In this document: positions 1-13,600 of the stretch, piece by piece
Position numbering within the stretch: the first letter of the stretch is position 1
Layout: each line of letters begins with the position of its first letter
Assembly (NCBI GenBank): GCA_963978895.1
Contig: OZ022238.1
Location: 29,469,117 to 29,533,116, forward strand
Source of the DNA: Erpobdella octoculata
Lineage: Eukaryota; Annelida; Clitellata; Hirudinida; Erpobdellidae
Direction of reading: 5' to 3'
DNA length: 64,000 nucleotides
Translations under genes and position numbers: made by a program
Notes under the pieces: generated by a model
What the model was told of the DNA's origin: nothing
Database searches by the model: none
Seen by the model: the letters and a program-made list of their open reading frames with translations, nothing else

Positions 1-1560
1 ACTGCTTTAAAGCCATGCTGCTTGCACATAATGTGATTATGTGTGTATGTGCATATATAAGACATATTTGTATCATCTTCTCTCATATACGCATACTGTG
101 TTTGCACATGATATTTATGTCTTGTCAATCTGTTTCATGAGTGCCATATAATTGAAGAATTCAATTTTGATTATTATTAGATGTCATGAAAATTAAACAC
201 AGCAATGCTCTAAATTGTATGTGTCTTGTATTTGTATCTTAGAAATTTACTTTGTCTATCAAAAGATTCTTTTTATAGTGTTTGTCTTACATTTTATCTT
301 ACATGAGATTATTATTCAATATAGTAATTTTTATTTTGTATCAGGACGTAAGTTTTGTAACAATTACGGTAAAAGTGATGTTCCAAGCTATTTATGGCTA
401 TGGTTCTTTAGTCTTTCAGCCCTTAAAAACAATGCGTGGGAAGACTTCGGATTTTTTGAACCAAAACATCTCATTTAAGTTTATAAATTTTTAAGACGCT
501 TTTAATAAGCTTCAAATGTTTGATGTTTGTTTAGGCGGAATCTCGGTTTTTGACAAATGTCTTGAATAGCTAGATGTCTATGCATTGATAAAACAATAGA
601 AACGTTAAATTAATAAAAAAATTGTAGTTATTAATAAATTTGTGGTTATACAAATGTTTTTAATGACTGGTTTGCAAATGTTTTTTGCTATATGAACAAT
701 GAACAAGTCTAAATTGCACCAAAATAACAAAAGATTTACACACAAAACGTGTTTTGCAGTCTCAGAAAACATGTAAACAGAGTTTAAGCAAACAAAATAT
801 TGCAAAAAGAGCGTGATTTATTGCTCCTACTTATGTCTTGACAATTTTTAATGTAGTGCTAATCCTAGAGCATGGACGGATAAGCCACAGCTTCTTTCAC
901 TAGATGATACAATTTCACTCATTCCGTGTGTTGGGAGATAAAACACTCAAACAAATATTCGTACGTCCCCATTCACATTCTCAACCATTTATAGCACCCG
1001 TTTTGATTTGTGCTACAGACCACTAAACATCCAATGCTTTCAGGGCACAAACTCTTGGACTGTTCTACTAAATTAAATTGAATAAGAACTGTCTTACATT
1101 GCGGTGGTAATAAATATAGGGCCTTGATGTTTTAACAAGCAAGACTACAAATAAACATAGATGATTTTTATAGAGCATCTGTGTGTCTAGAATTAATTGA
1201 AATATAATGGACTTGAAGACAATTTTTTGTAAGTAAAATAACTAATAAATATATTTCAATTTACCTTTAAATGCAAATTAAAATATACTAAAAATTAAAA
1301 TATTTTCAAAATCAGATTGAAAAAAATGTATTTCAAAAAAACTGAAATAATGTTTGAATTCTGTATTATCAGACTAAAGGTCTATATAAATGAAAAGAAT
1401 ATTCTAAGTGTAAAATTGATATCTGCAATCATGAAAAGAAAATCTGATAATTTTTAATTTTCAAAGTCTGATTCTTCTGGCGTCTGCTGTGATGCGCTAT
1501 CACACAGCAGAAACATTACTGTATCTAGTGGGCCGGCAAACTGCAGCACCGTGCAAACGC
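1..1560. other. Unannotated AT-rich DNA
   Basis: No protein family, RNA gene or clear repeat was recognised. The open frames here are short (under 90 codons), low-complexity in composition and show no domain motif, so they are treated as chance ORFs. Confidence 0.5.
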
Positions 1561-2480
1561 TATTGACAAGCAAACAAATTACATATTTGTAATCAGAAAA
1601 ATAAGTTTGTAATTACCTGTATCGTCAAAATCTGTAAAATTGAGAAAAAATCACCTCTTTTGGTCCCACTCCTGTATGAATAGCGTATTGCCACAGGCGA
1701 TCAAACTGGCGAAAAATTCAAATATTTTGTTTCTTTTTTGGTTGATTTGCATATGCTTAATATAAAGAATGAAGAAAACAAGGAAAATAGACGAATTATT
1801 AAATATTAAGTGAGTAGATCTAGGGAAAAGATACATGACTTCTGCCTCAAGTACGTGTCTCGTCCATTCACTCAAAATTTAATTATTCATCTATTTTTTT
1901 TTGTTTTCTTTATTCTTCATATTAAACATATGCAAACCCACAAAAAGAAACAAAATGTTTGAATTTTTTGCCAGTTTGATCGCCTGTTATAATACGCTAT
2001 TTATACAAGAGCGGGACAAAAAAAAGTGATTATTTTCTCAATTGACAAGCAAAAACAAGCAAAAAATACATATTTGTAATCAAAAACATATGCTTGTAAT
2101 TACCTGATATTGCCACATTCTGGGAAATTTAGAAAAAACACCTATTTTGGTCCCGCTCCTGTATGAATAGCGTATTATCACAGGCGATCAAACTGGCGAA
2201 AATATTCAAATAAATCGTTTTTTTGTTGGTTTGCATAATCTTAATATAAAAATTGAAAAAAAAAACAAGAAAAAATAGATGAATAATTGAATTTTGAGTG
2301 AGTAGACCTACGCAAACGAGTGCCTCAAGTGCGTGTCTCTTTCGTAGGTCTACTCACTCAAAATTTAATTATTCATCAATTTTTTCTTGTTTTCTTCATT
2401 TTTTATATTAACCATATGCAAACCAACAAAAAAAATCAAATTATTTGAATTTTTCGCCAGTTTGATCGCCTGTGAAATAT
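1561..2480. repeat. Foldback repeat family, two adjacent palindromic copies
   Basis: About 1620-1835 and 1870-2095 are inverted copies of one sequence, and 2125-2330 and 2345-2480 repeat the arrangement. Shared blocks are 'ggcgatcaaactggcgaaaa', the 'gcatatgcttaatataaa' stretch, 'tgagtaga(t/c)cta' near the loop, and an outer 'gacaagcaa' motif. The loop includes 'cctcaagtacgtgtctcgt' and resembles the flank of a single arm near 29930. No transposase is present. This is probably a non-autonomous foldback or MITE-like element of unknown superfamily. Arms are imperfect, so edges are approximate. Confidence 0.65.
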
Positions 2481-3148
2481 TCGCATTGATTTCAAAAATT
2501 CCCAAATTTTGCTTCTTCGCACCTTTATTAACTAGTTCGAATTAAATCAATAACAATATTTAAATTAATTATAGTAGTGTACGTAGACAAGTAGCCAAAT
2601 TTTACACCCAGTTCCGCCAGTTTCCACACAGCACTAAAGACATTTCTGTTCGCTAAATCTTTTCCCTAACGTTTCCAGTAGTCTTGAAGTTCTTTTTAAG
2701 AACATTCGCCACTTTAATAATATTCGGATTTATAATCATAATCATAATTGGATAAACAAGTGTTTGTTTTGCTTATTTTATAGCAATTGAAGTAGCCGTA
2801 TTCACCAACCGACATTTAATTAGTGAGATGTTAAGCCCTTTACGCACAAAAACGATTTCCTGGTTTAATAATCCACGCTTCCTACTCTAATAAACTTCAA
2901 TAAAAAAAATGTATGCATAGTGCATCCTCCTGTGCATGTAGTTCTAGTATTCTCGACGTTTGACTGTGCAACGTTTCATTGTCATCAATAGAATATTCAA
3001 ATTTAGAAAACACAAGGTAAAACATGAAAGACAGTATAATAAAAACATGACAAAGTCGGAATCGGTTAACCTAATGTTTAATTAATCGGAATTTTGCACT
3101 AATCGGCAATATCCGATTTCTGGACCAAAAGTCGGTTACTCCTTAATA
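2481..3148. other. Unannotated DNA between foldback repeats and (AT)n
   Basis: No gene or recognisable element is seen. The stretch ends at a long alternating AT tract. Confidence 0.45.
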
Positions 3149-3653
<505 letters not shown>

Positions 3654-3755
3654 TTTACTCTTCTTTGTACTTTGACCTCGATTGATGTGTAAACATATCT
3701 GATATGTCTCGCCACACCACTTTATATATTTTCGTTGTAGCTGTAAATTAGTTTT

Positions 3756-3804
3756 ATGAGTTCTGATGATGGCTAATAAAGCCGAAACCTGCAGGTCAGC
3801 TCAT
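3756..3804 (+). ncRNA. Hammerhead-ribozyme motif of a Penelope-like element
   Basis: The conserved core is complete. CTGATGA (3763-3769) is followed by a GGC/GCC stem II with an AATAAA-type loop, then GAAA (3784-3787), a self-complementary stem III region (CTGCAG inside AC...GT) and the cleavage triplet GTC (3795-3797). Stem I pairs ATGAGTT (3756-3762) with AGCTCAT (3798-3804), with one G-U pair. A single extra T lies between the CTGATGA core and stem II, and the other hammerhead copies in the window have it too. Short-stem-III type I hammerheads are known from Penelope-like elements. Self-cleavage is inferred, not shown. Confidence 0.8.
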
Positions 3805-3967
3805 GACCATAACATTAATAAAAATATATACCAGTTTGTTCAAAAGTGTCTTGGTATTTCCGATTTTCGAAAAGTTTCACGTTTGATAGAAAACGTTTGT
3901 AATAAGAAATGGGCCATAGTCTTTAATAAAGCGTGTTTGAAAGAACATCTTGTTCCTAATTATTTGA

Positions 3968-3968
<1 letters not shown>
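3766..3968 (+). pseudogene. Penelope-like element, N-terminal ORF segment (3' terminal repeat)
   Basis: An open frame overlaps the hammerhead motif and runs into the (AT)n tract at 3970. Its last codons read KWAIVFNKACLKEHLVPNY. The same pattern (W-x-x-x-F-x-x-x-CL, then K/S and E/D) occurs at about 4001, 6660, 24050, 42075 and 42860, always close to an AT stretch. There is no reverse transcriptase or GIY-YIG domain, so this is only the repeated terminal part of a Penelope element. By comparison with the other copies it is the element's 3' end placed in (AT)n. Assignment rests on the hammerhead and on co-occurrence with GIY-YIG-type sequence at 42377-42736. Confidence 0.6.

Positions 3969-3969
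<1 letters not shown>

Positions 3970-4000
<31 letters not shown>
3970..4000. repeat. (AT)n tract shared by two convergent Penelope ends
   Basis: A 31-bp alternating AT tract separates a plus-strand Penelope terminus on the left from a minus-strand terminus on the right. The sequences facing the tract are inverted relatives of each other. Confidence 0.9.
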
Positions 4001-4003
<3 letters not shown>

Positions 4004-4130
4004 CTTTTAAGCAAACTCGATTGAAAAAAGTGGCACACTTGGCTGAATCGATTTTATTTTTAATTTTTTCCAATAGTCTAAATCGGTTTAGAAATAATTT
4101 ATTATCAAACACATACTCCATAATCTTATA
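4001..4130 (-). pseudogene. Penelope-like N-terminal segment, inverted copy
   Basis: Read on the minus strand, this encodes a peptide ending AKCATFFNRVCLKEH immediately before the (AT)n tract at 4000. It is the divergent counterpart of the plus-strand segment ending at 3968. A hammerhead motif on the same strand lies just upstream (4131-4174), so order and spacing match. The pair is tail to tail around one short AT tract. Confidence 0.6.
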
Positions 4131-4174
4131 GGCTTATAGATCTATTTCGGCAATTTTTTGCCATCTTCAGAGCC
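4131..4174 (-). ncRNA. Hammerhead-ribozyme motif, Penelope-like, minus strand
   Basis: On the minus strand: GGCT (stem I), CTGAAGA, an extra T, GGC/GCC stem II, GAAA, a palindromic TAGATCTA stem III region, an ATA cleavage triplet, then AGCC closing stem I. It is close in sequence to the motif at 6531-6572. ATA fits the NUH rule but is usually less efficient than GTC. Confidence 0.7.
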
Positions 4175-4470
4175 GTTTAACTTTTTTAAAAATAAAATGC
4201 AGTGACTAAAAGGTAAAAGATACAACTAATTGAAAGGAATTAAAATACAATTTAAATAAAATTTAAATTCATTAAGTACAAATGTAACAACATAAAAATA
4301 TTAAAATTATTATAATAATAACAGTAATAACTAAATAATTAAGATCAGTTAGCAAAGCCTTTAACAACGGAATTACAGTCAACTTCAAGGACGTGACTGG
4401 AAGAAGAATCACATACATTATCTATAACCTTTGAAACACAAACGTCTGGTACAAAACATTCATTCAACGA

Positions 4471-4471
4471 A

Positions 4472-4499
<28 letters not shown>
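4471..4499. repeat. (AT)n at LINE 3' junction
   Basis: A short alternating AT tract abuts the A-rich 3' tail of the minus-strand LINE that begins at 4501. Confidence 0.9.
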
Positions 4500-5783
<1,284 letters not shown>

Positions 5784-5787
5784 ATAC

Positions 5788-6210
5788 TAGCGAGGGTACC
5801 GGTGTTGCCATGGGGTTTTTTAAGGTTTTTCTAATGTGTGTCTCTCTCGCTCCTTTTTCCTTCTCCGCTTTCCCGTTCCCGGTCGCATTCCCGCTCCCGG
5901 CTGCTTTCCCGCTCCCGGTAGCTTTCCCGTTCTCGGTCGCTTTCCCTTTCGATCGAGAACGGGAATGGGAGAGCAAGCATGAGCGAGAACGGGAGAACAA
6001 GCGTGAGCGGGAACGGGAAAGCGACCGAGAACGGAAAGGCGACCAGGAACGGGAAAAGGAACGGGAGAGCAAACAGGAGCTTGAAAGCGGCCGGGAACGG
6101 GAAAGCGACCAAGAAGGGGAAAGCAAACGGGAACGGAAAAGCAAGCGGGGAAGGAAGCCTGAGCGAGAGAGCCAAACATTAGAAAAACCTCTAAAAACCC
6201 CGGGCAACGC
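5788..6210. mobile_element. Palindromic pair of Helitron 3' ends with GGGAA-rich repeats
   Basis: The left edge, read on the minus strand, ends in CTAG followed by T (5788-5791), preceded by a GGCAACACCGGTACC-type hairpin region. The right edge ends 'aaaccccgggcaacgcc', matching the Helitron end at 55880-55912 but lacking its CTAG. The interior consists of short GC-rich units such as 'cgggaacgggaaagcgacc' on the right half and their complement on the left. The whole block therefore folds on itself and gives Arg/Ser/Glu-rich open frames on both strands. Those frames reflect the repeat and are not annotated as genes. Confidence 0.6.
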
Positions 6211-6533
6211 CCAAAGTAATAAACCAAAAGTCAGCGTAAAATAAGAAACGGAAACAAGACGAATCAAAACAAGTTAAATTAAATTAAATTAGAGTTCGAA
6301 ACAAATTAAATTGAATTCCATTAGAGTGCAAAAATAAAACGAAAACGAGATTACTTCAAATTAAGTAAACGAGTGAGCGCTAAAGCACGAACGCGACAAC
6401 TGAAAGGTGAGATAGCTAGAATGGAATTCAATTTAATTTGTTTCGAACTCTAATTTAATTTAATTTAACTTGTTTTGATTCGTCTTGCTTCCGTTTCTTA
6501 TTTTACGCTGACTTTTAGTTTATTACTTTGGGC
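6209..6533. repeat. Long inverted repeat with arms of about 115 bp
   Basis: 6209-6323 and 6421-6533 are nearly perfect inverted copies (from 'gcccaaagtaataaac' to 'gaattccatt' and back), separated by about 97 bp. The right arm runs straight into a hammerhead motif at 6531. The left arm stops at that same point, where it joins the Helitron end. This looks like the inverted terminal repeat arrangement sometimes seen in Penelope elements. Confidence 0.8.
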
Positions 6534-6572
6534 TCTGAAGATGGAAAAGGATTTCCGAAACTGCAGTAAGCC
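6531..6572 (+). ncRNA. Hammerhead-ribozyme motif, Penelope-like
   Basis: GGCT (stem I), CTGAAGA (6535-6541), extra T, GGAAA/TTTCC stem II with an AGGA loop, GAAA (6557-6560), palindromic TGCA within AC...GT, GTA cleavage triplet (6566-6568), AGCC closing stem I. All core positions are conserved. Confidence 0.75.
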
Positions 6573-6757
6573 AAATAAAACATCTGAAACAAGTCTCACG
6601 TCTTTCAATTACCGCAAAATCGAGGGCACCATAAAAAAATTGATAAACGCCAAGTGGGCCATAGTTTTTAACGGAGTGTGCTTAAAAGAATATATATATA
6701 AATACATTGTTCCGTATAGGCACGGCTTTTTATACGTTTTTTCGTATAATCCCTTGT
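6541..6757 (+). pseudogene. Penelope-like N-terminal ORF segment
   Basis: The frame overlapping the hammerhead encodes a peptide containing INAKWAIVFNGVCLKEYIY, the conserved terminal motif of this family. It meets only a very short AT run (about 6690-6700) before continuing to a stop at 6757. No RT or endonuclease domain follows. Upstream is the long inverted repeat. This copy may represent a decayed or pre-expansion state of the (AT)n junction. Confidence 0.55.
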
Positions 6758-7489
6758 AGACAACATGTGCCAGCGACTTTGCAGTTCTACTAGCGTTGGA
6801 GCAGAGAAAATTATTGCAGCTTTGCAATCTTCAATACCGACAACTGGCCACAAAATGTCTTAATTCGATATGGTTCAAAAAAGATTTGCATGCTCTCGAA
6901 ACGCTTTGGTTTGGAAAAGTCGCAATGCATAAATAGTGTGAAATAGTGCAAAAATACAATTTGTTAATTTTATATGTTTTACATGCTCAAAAATGACTAA
7001 ACATTTGTTAAATTGTTGTCTTTCCTTTTGCTTTTCAGAGCCCTCAAAGCCTGGCGCCCGGGGGCAAATGTCCCTCCCTGCCCCCCTTCGCTACGCTACT
7101 GATTTAATAGAGATTTGGATTATTTGCCATTCACTATTGTGAACCCAATATAGGGGAGGGTCAATACGATATTTTACCAAAACGCCCATTTAGAAAAAGT
7201 TATACTAACATTTTTTAGATAAAATTTTGATCGCCAGTTTATAAAATTGGACTCTACCTTTTACCAAAATGGCCTGATTTTAGCGTATGGGCACAGCTTT
7301 TTTTACAACTACACTACTGCTTGAGACTAGTACTCCCCGTGTACTTGTCTGAAGGTTAATGCAAAAAAAATCATTTAACTCGATAGTGAAAAATGTTTCT
7401 TTTCGAAATTCACTTTTAAACATTTAATTACGCTTAAACATGTAACTTTCCGATTCTTTTCTGTTTTTAATCGTAATCGATCGTTTACT
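6758..7489. other. No gene seen; decayed repeats
   Basis: A short 'ggcgcccgggggcaaatgtc' stretch near 7050 looks like a dispersed-element remnant. Nothing else is recognisable. Confidence 0.4.
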
Positions 7490-7745
7490 AATCTTGTAAA
7501 TTTAAATGAAAAACAAGTAAATGAAAAAACGAGTTTTCAAAACAAACTTTAATTTCAAATACACTTGATTTAGAAATACGAAAGATGTTCAAATTAACTT
7601 TTTTTACTTGAATCATGCATTGTCATTTAAAATAACGCTTTGCTGAAAGTTTCAGTTTCCTAGCTAATCAAAAAGCTAGTTAAATTTTACTTGCAAGATT
7701 TTACACACAAACAGAGATTGTAACCTAAATAAAAAGTTTGTAAAA
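7490..7745 (+). repeat. Dispersed repeat, copy A (partner at 25485-25690)
   Basis: The reverse complement of 25485-25690 matches this stretch in order: 'aaacaagtaaa', 'cgagttttc', 'aatttcaaatac', 'gaaagatgttcaaatta', 'gaaagtttcagtttcctagc', 'agctagttaaattttac', 'gcaagattt'. Here the sequence continues into 'acacacaaacagag', whereas the partner has a long GT/AC microsatellite at that point. Confidence 0.7.
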
Positions 7746-8039
7746 AAACGTGGTAAAAGTGTCTTTATTTATTAGATTTATTGTTTAAAATGGATACGCC
7801 ACGCGTAATTGAATTTGGATTCGAAATTTATAATTCTAACTTGATAAATTACTTTACCCTCCACTGAGAATTATGAGTATTCCCGCATCGAACTCTCCTG
7901 TAGAACCCTTTTTCAACCAAGGTGTTTAATAATGAAACCAGCACGTGCCAAACTCTTTGACAAAAACTGTCTTCATTTATTTTTTAAAATGTAATATAGA
8001 TTACAAACTCATTAGTGCTGTTTTCATTTATTTCAGTAA

Positions 8040-8210
8040 AGTTCATCTAAAGTTAATTTTTAATTAAATGTACTTGTACGTGTACTTGAACCAAAAACTT
8101 GTTTACTTGAATTTGTTCTTGTGACCTGAGTATTTGTACTCGCGACTGGATTACCTTTACTTGTACTTGTAGTACTTGCATGACTAGTACTTGGAACACC
8201 TCTACTTTCA
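8040..8210. repeat. Degenerate ACTTGT/GTACTTG repeat cluster
   Basis: Several irregular copies of 'acttgtacttg' occur between 8070 and 8205. A related 'gactagtactccccgtgtacttgtc' stretch lies at about 7325-7350. Such clustered short motifs resemble subterminal repeats of a DNA transposon, but no termini or target duplications were established. Confidence 0.4.
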
Positions 8211-8724
8211 GTTCATCAGACATCTTTCTACCTCTCAGAACGTTTTCGAATACTCCTTTTCTTTGTTTTGCAGCACAGATTCTGACGTTTAAAGATAATT
8301 TGACTTCTTTGTTTCTTTTTGTCCGAACAAATAATTTTTTTTCTGTTTATATTATTTAAATTGCTTAAGGGGCCTGTTGGTTTTTCTGTTTAAAGAAATA
8401 AATAAACTGAAACGAAAGTAAATTAGCAACGAGGCTGTGCGTTCGCTTTCCAAGATACACAACAAACAACATAAAGACAGCAAAAAATTAATTTTTAGCG
8501 TTTTATTTAGCATTTTCTATAAATTTAATAATTTTAAACAAACGACAAAAACGGTAACACAAACAGCAACATGCTCTTATAAAAACGGAAATGAAAAGAA
8601 AGTAAAAGTAGCGATGAAACTGTGTTCTGACTTGTAATGATACTACTCGTAGGTACTAAAATAACCCAGTCGCTAGTAAGCATGTGCGTTTGAGAGTTCC
8701 AGGCAATACCTTCAATTTTTGTCA

Positions 8725-9505
8725 CGTTAAAATAAATTAACGCAAATTTCCTTAAAAGTCGTTAACGTGAAAATTCTTAACGGAATTATCAGTTACCGCC
8801 GGTAATTTTCGTGAAAAGTAGTAAAAACACGTTAAATTGAAATCAACAATACTTTTAAAAAAACTTTCAAGTACACAATCAAATTATATCAATTGTAATT
8901 CAAATGAAAATCAATAATATGTAATAAAAAACTATTGTTTATTCAATTAATGGGATGCTGAATAGATCCTGGATTTTAGTATCAATTGCGTCCTTGAAAT
9001 GTGAAGAGAACAATGTGACTTGTTTTCAGGTGTTATTTAATGGTATTTACTGAATGTGAATCCTTTTGCAAGTTTATAAAGTTTACTACATTTTATGTTT
9101 GTTGCAGTAATAACTTTAAAACTATTTAACGATTTTTTTCCTTCTTTAAAATAGTTCTATAAAATACTATTTGGTGCCGGCATGTTAAAAATCTAAAAAT
9201 TGGAAAAATAAAATTTCATTTTTGTCAAAACAAAATAATAGCATACGTTTCTATATATACCAATCAAATATGAAAAATACATTTCCTATCCTATTACAAA
9301 AAAAAACAAAGAATACAAAATATTTTTTAAAAGTTAAAATTATTAAAATGGACCAATTGAAAAATGAATAACAAGTTTTATCAAATTTAATGGTAATTAA
9401 CGGCAAAAGTTAATGCCCATTTATAATTTGTAAAGAAAAATTTTGGTAATTTCCGTCCGTTAATATTTTTAACGGAGCCGGACGCAAACGGTAACGGACG
9501 GAAAC
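8725..9505. repeat. Possible non-autonomous DNA transposon with TTAACG-rich ends
   Basis: Both edges are enriched in 'gttaacg/taacgg' motifs (8727-8830 and 9455-9500) flanking an AT-rich, non-coding interior. Imperfect inverted ends and subterminal repeats fit a hAT-like non-autonomous element. No transposase and no convincing target duplication were seen. Confidence 0.35.
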
Positions 9506-9549
9506 GAACAGAAACTCTCTGGCATGAAATTCAAACGTTCATGCTTAAT

Positions 9550-9627
9550 CGGTAGATCGTTAACCTTGAGTGTGAAATTGTACTGGTAAAATCGTTTCTC
9601 CATCCAGCATGTAAAAAATAAGCGCCA
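9550..9627 (+). repeat. SINE fragment, same family as 34318-34560
   Basis: 'cggtagatcgttaaccttga', then 'ggtaaaatcgtttctcc' and 'gcatgtaaaaaataagcgcc', follows the same order as the SINE at 34318-34560, with a deletion over the B-box region. It is a decayed copy. Confidence 0.55.
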
Positions 9628-10699
9628 CAAAGTTATGTAGAGACGATCTATAAATATACACATTGATTGGCTGATTTATACACACCAGCGATATTAAACA
9701 CAGCAAACAATACTTTTAAAATCAAAAATAATTCATTACATTTGTAAAATTTTCCAGGTGTTTTTAGATTAATAATGGGTTCGTTCGCGTTTGGTTTATT
9801 ACTGGTGAAAAAAAATTTGGGCTCGGTTCGGCAAATTTCGGTTTAGTTTTGTTCGGTTAAAAAATAGAGTTCGAGTTCTGGTTGCTTGGTTTGATTCCAT
9901 TTTCTAATACTAAATAAGTGTTTTTTGTAATGTCATTTCTATGTGTGGCACTATAAGCCTCGTGGAATCCATCTTAATTTTCAAATCCTAGGCATTAAGA
10001 TCACGTTCATCTGGTACTTTCCAGTCAAGGGATCTTCAAGTTTTTTGCACCTGAGCAATTGTGTTTGTCTGTTAGCATTTTTACATAAAAGACAAGACTT
10101 TGATGAACAATTAGCTTTATTTCAAAACGATTGTTTACACTGATGTGGGCGTTAACAATAATAACTTTAAAAGAGCTGGTTTCAAAATTTTTCTTTGCAT
10201 CAGTGATTGGTTGATGCCTGTCTTCATAATAAAAAAAAACATTTTGCTGGGGATACGATGGCTGGTAAAAACAGTTTAAAGGTTTAATGTTTTTGCTACT
10301 ACTTCAATATCATTGATAACCTGTTAGAAACGTGATTCTGAGTTATTAGAAATATTTTTAACTGTAAATTTGAGCCAATTTTAAGTTTTTAAAAGCTGGC
10401 TTGAAACATTGATACACATAGAGATGAAGTTCTTGCTATTTTTTTAATGTTGCTTTACTTTTGTTGTGGAAGTGTTGTAGGACCTTTTTGTCGCCTGTGC
10501 CCCAGGCGACCGTACCGCCTTGTGGTAGAGGTAGAGCTAGCCCTGGATATGAACGCATACAATAAAGGTTCAAAATATGTTTGTAAACGTATTAAAGATA
10601 TGAATGCATTGCAAATAATTTTATAGTATGAACCTGTTCTTAGAGCTACGTGGGTAAAATAAAATCCATACCGACCGGATTCGTCAATTTTTTCCTACT
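9628..10699. other. No gene seen; TTCGG-rich patch near 9775-9895
   Basis: Irregular 'ggttcgg/ttcggtt' motifs at 9775-9895 resemble subterminal repeats of DNA transposons and the GGGTTC minisatellite at 63844-64000. The remainder shows no recognisable feature. Confidence 0.4.
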
Positions 10700-13600
10700 C
10701 GAACCCGACCCGCGGGTGAAATAGTGAGGTCACCTCGGCGCAGTGATCACAACTGGGAAACCAGTAAAACCAGGCAAGAAACCAAGGACCTAAAACAAAC
10801 GAATCTATCGATAAATGCTACCTCAACTGGGGCAGCCGATGAGTCAGCATTGGGGACCCATGGTGTGGACAAAAAATGGACTACTGGCCGAACAACTAAA
10901 TTTATTAAACCAAAGAATGAAATACGAATTGCCGCGTGGAACGTACGAACGGGTCATCAGGTCGGCCAAAAGAAGATTATCGCCACCGAAATTACCAACT
11001 ACAAAATATCGATCGCCGCCATATCGGAACTACGACTCACGGGATCCGGGACGATGATGATTAGCCCACCGACGAGACTATTACGCTCTTCTACCCCGGT
11101 GGTGACAAGCGAGAGGCGGGTGCTGGGTTTATGGTCGGCCAGCGGGCTGCCCACAGTGTCGTCGCCTTCCAACCAATTTCTGAACGTCTGGCAGTTCTTT
11201 CCATCGATGGCACAATCAAGACACACATCCTATCCGTCTACGCGCCGACCGAAACAAGCTCAGATGCTGCAAAAGACGCTTTCTACGCCGATCTACAAGC
11301 TGCGACTGATTCTATACCGCAAACCGAAGTTATCATATTGGCAGGCGACTTTAACGCTCACGTCGGCGACAACCGTAGTGGCTGGGAAGAAACGCTTGGA
11401 CGATTCGGCCACGGAAAAATCAACGACAATGGGCAGCGACTGTTGTCGTTTGCGTCAGTAAACAACCTCGTCATTGGCAACAGCCTCTTCCAACACCCGA
11501 AGAAGCATCGGCTCACGTGGAGAAACCCGTCGGAGAAAGATTCGGCCGTGCTCGACTACGTTCTGATCAACAAGCGTTTTCGATCGACGCTCAACGACGT
11601 TCGAGCAATGCGTGGCCTTTATTGCGGATCTGATCACTACCTCGTGCGGGCCATAATACAACTTCGACTCCAAAAAGCAAAGAAGAAGACGCCGGCGGCT
11701 GTAAAGAGAAACTGGACGTGCCTACGCGATCCGGCAGTTCGACACAAATTCCAGCTTGCTTTATCGAACAAGTTTGCAATCCTCAATACATTGGACGATG
11801 TCAACGATGAAGAAAAACAAATAATCAAATCCGTCATCGAATGTGCGGCTCCGTTATGTCCACCGATCCGTCGACGAACGCAGCAATGGATTTCGGATGA
11901 GTGTCTGGATTTGGTAGCTGAGCGGAAAAGAATCAAGCACGTCGATTTCGAACAATACCGGCGACTTAATCAAGAGGTAAGGCGGAAAATGAAGATCGAG
12001 CAAGAGGTGTATTGGAACGATGTTGCAGCCGAAATGGAAGAAGCCGCATCACGACATGAATATCGAACATTGTATCAGACACTACAACGTTTAGGCGGAA
12101 AAACGAAATCGATCAACGATAACATCAAGAAAACGGATGGAAAGTTTGTTAGTTCGTCCTCCGATCGATTACAGAGGTGGCGGAAATTCTTCCACGAACT
12201 ATACAACCACGATCCGCCTGCAGGACCAGCCGCGGACCCGCCACAAATCGATCAACCGCAGATCCCATTTCCCGTCGACGTACCAACAATCGCCGAAGTG
12301 AAAGCGGCCGTCAAATCGCTCAAGAACGGGAAAGCGCCGGGCATCGATTAAATTACAGCCGAGATGATCAAAGCTGGTGGTGACATTCTATTGCAACGTC
12401 TACACGTCCTATTGACATGCATCTGGGACACGAAGTACGTACCATCAGCATGGAAGAAAGCGATCGTCGTTCCCATTTTGAAGAAAGGAGACAGTCGAGA
12501 ATGCAAAAAATACCGCGGCATTAGTCTCCTTTTAATCGTTGGAAAATTATTCACAAAAATCATTCAGTCACGACTACAAAAACATTGTGAACAATCGTGC
12601 CGTAAGGAACAGGCCGGATTTTGACCGAATCGTGGATGCATCGATCAAATCTTCGCACTACGCCAACTCGTAGAAGAGAGGGTTTGATGTGGCCGGCGGA
12701 CTGTTGTTGTCTTCATCGACTTCAAATCGGCTTTCGACTGCATCCATTGGCCATCATTGTAGACGGCATTGGAAAGAGAAAACATACCACCGAAAGTCAT
12801 CCGTTTGTTACAAGCGTCGTATAGTGGTTCGACCAGCTGCATCCGAATTCGAAACGACCTATGGGACGAGTTTACCATTCAAACCGGTGTCCGACAGGGA
12901 GACGTCGCCTCTCCGCTTTTATTTAACGTCGTGATCGATGCGATCATGAGGAAATCGTTCGAAAGAAGGCGTGGTGTTCAATACGACAAAAACAACTTTA
13001 TCACTGATCTGATGTTCGCGGACGATAGCGCCGTATTCGCCGACACAGACGTGGAAGCTACAGATTGCCTAAACGACATCGGCGATATTGCCAAGTCAGA
13101 CGGCCTAAAGATCAACGCCGAAAAGACCAAGGTATTAACAACGGACGGGTCGCCAGCTCATGTCCACTTAAATGATGTCCAGATCGAGCAAGTGACGAAA
13201 TTTAAATACCTTGGATCGATCGTGCAGGAAAAGAAGACGTCGTCGTCGGCCGACGTTCACAGCCGCGTTGGCCAGGCGACTGCGGCATTTGCAGCGCTCA
13301 GATGGTGCGTTTGGAAGAGAACGAACATTGCAATCAAGACAAAAATTCGTCTTTACCGAACATTGATTCTTCCGATCCTCCTATATGGCTCGGAGACATG
13401 GACATTGTTTAAATCCGATGTGAATAGACTTGAAGTATTCCAAATGCAATGCCTGCGGCGAATACTGAGAGTCTCCATCCGCGACCGCATTCGAAACGAG
13501 ACGATCCGTGAACTGTGTGATCGACAACCACTGATCGACGAACACATCCAAAAACGGCGACTACGGTGGTTCGGGCACGTCTGCCGAATGGATGGTAAAC

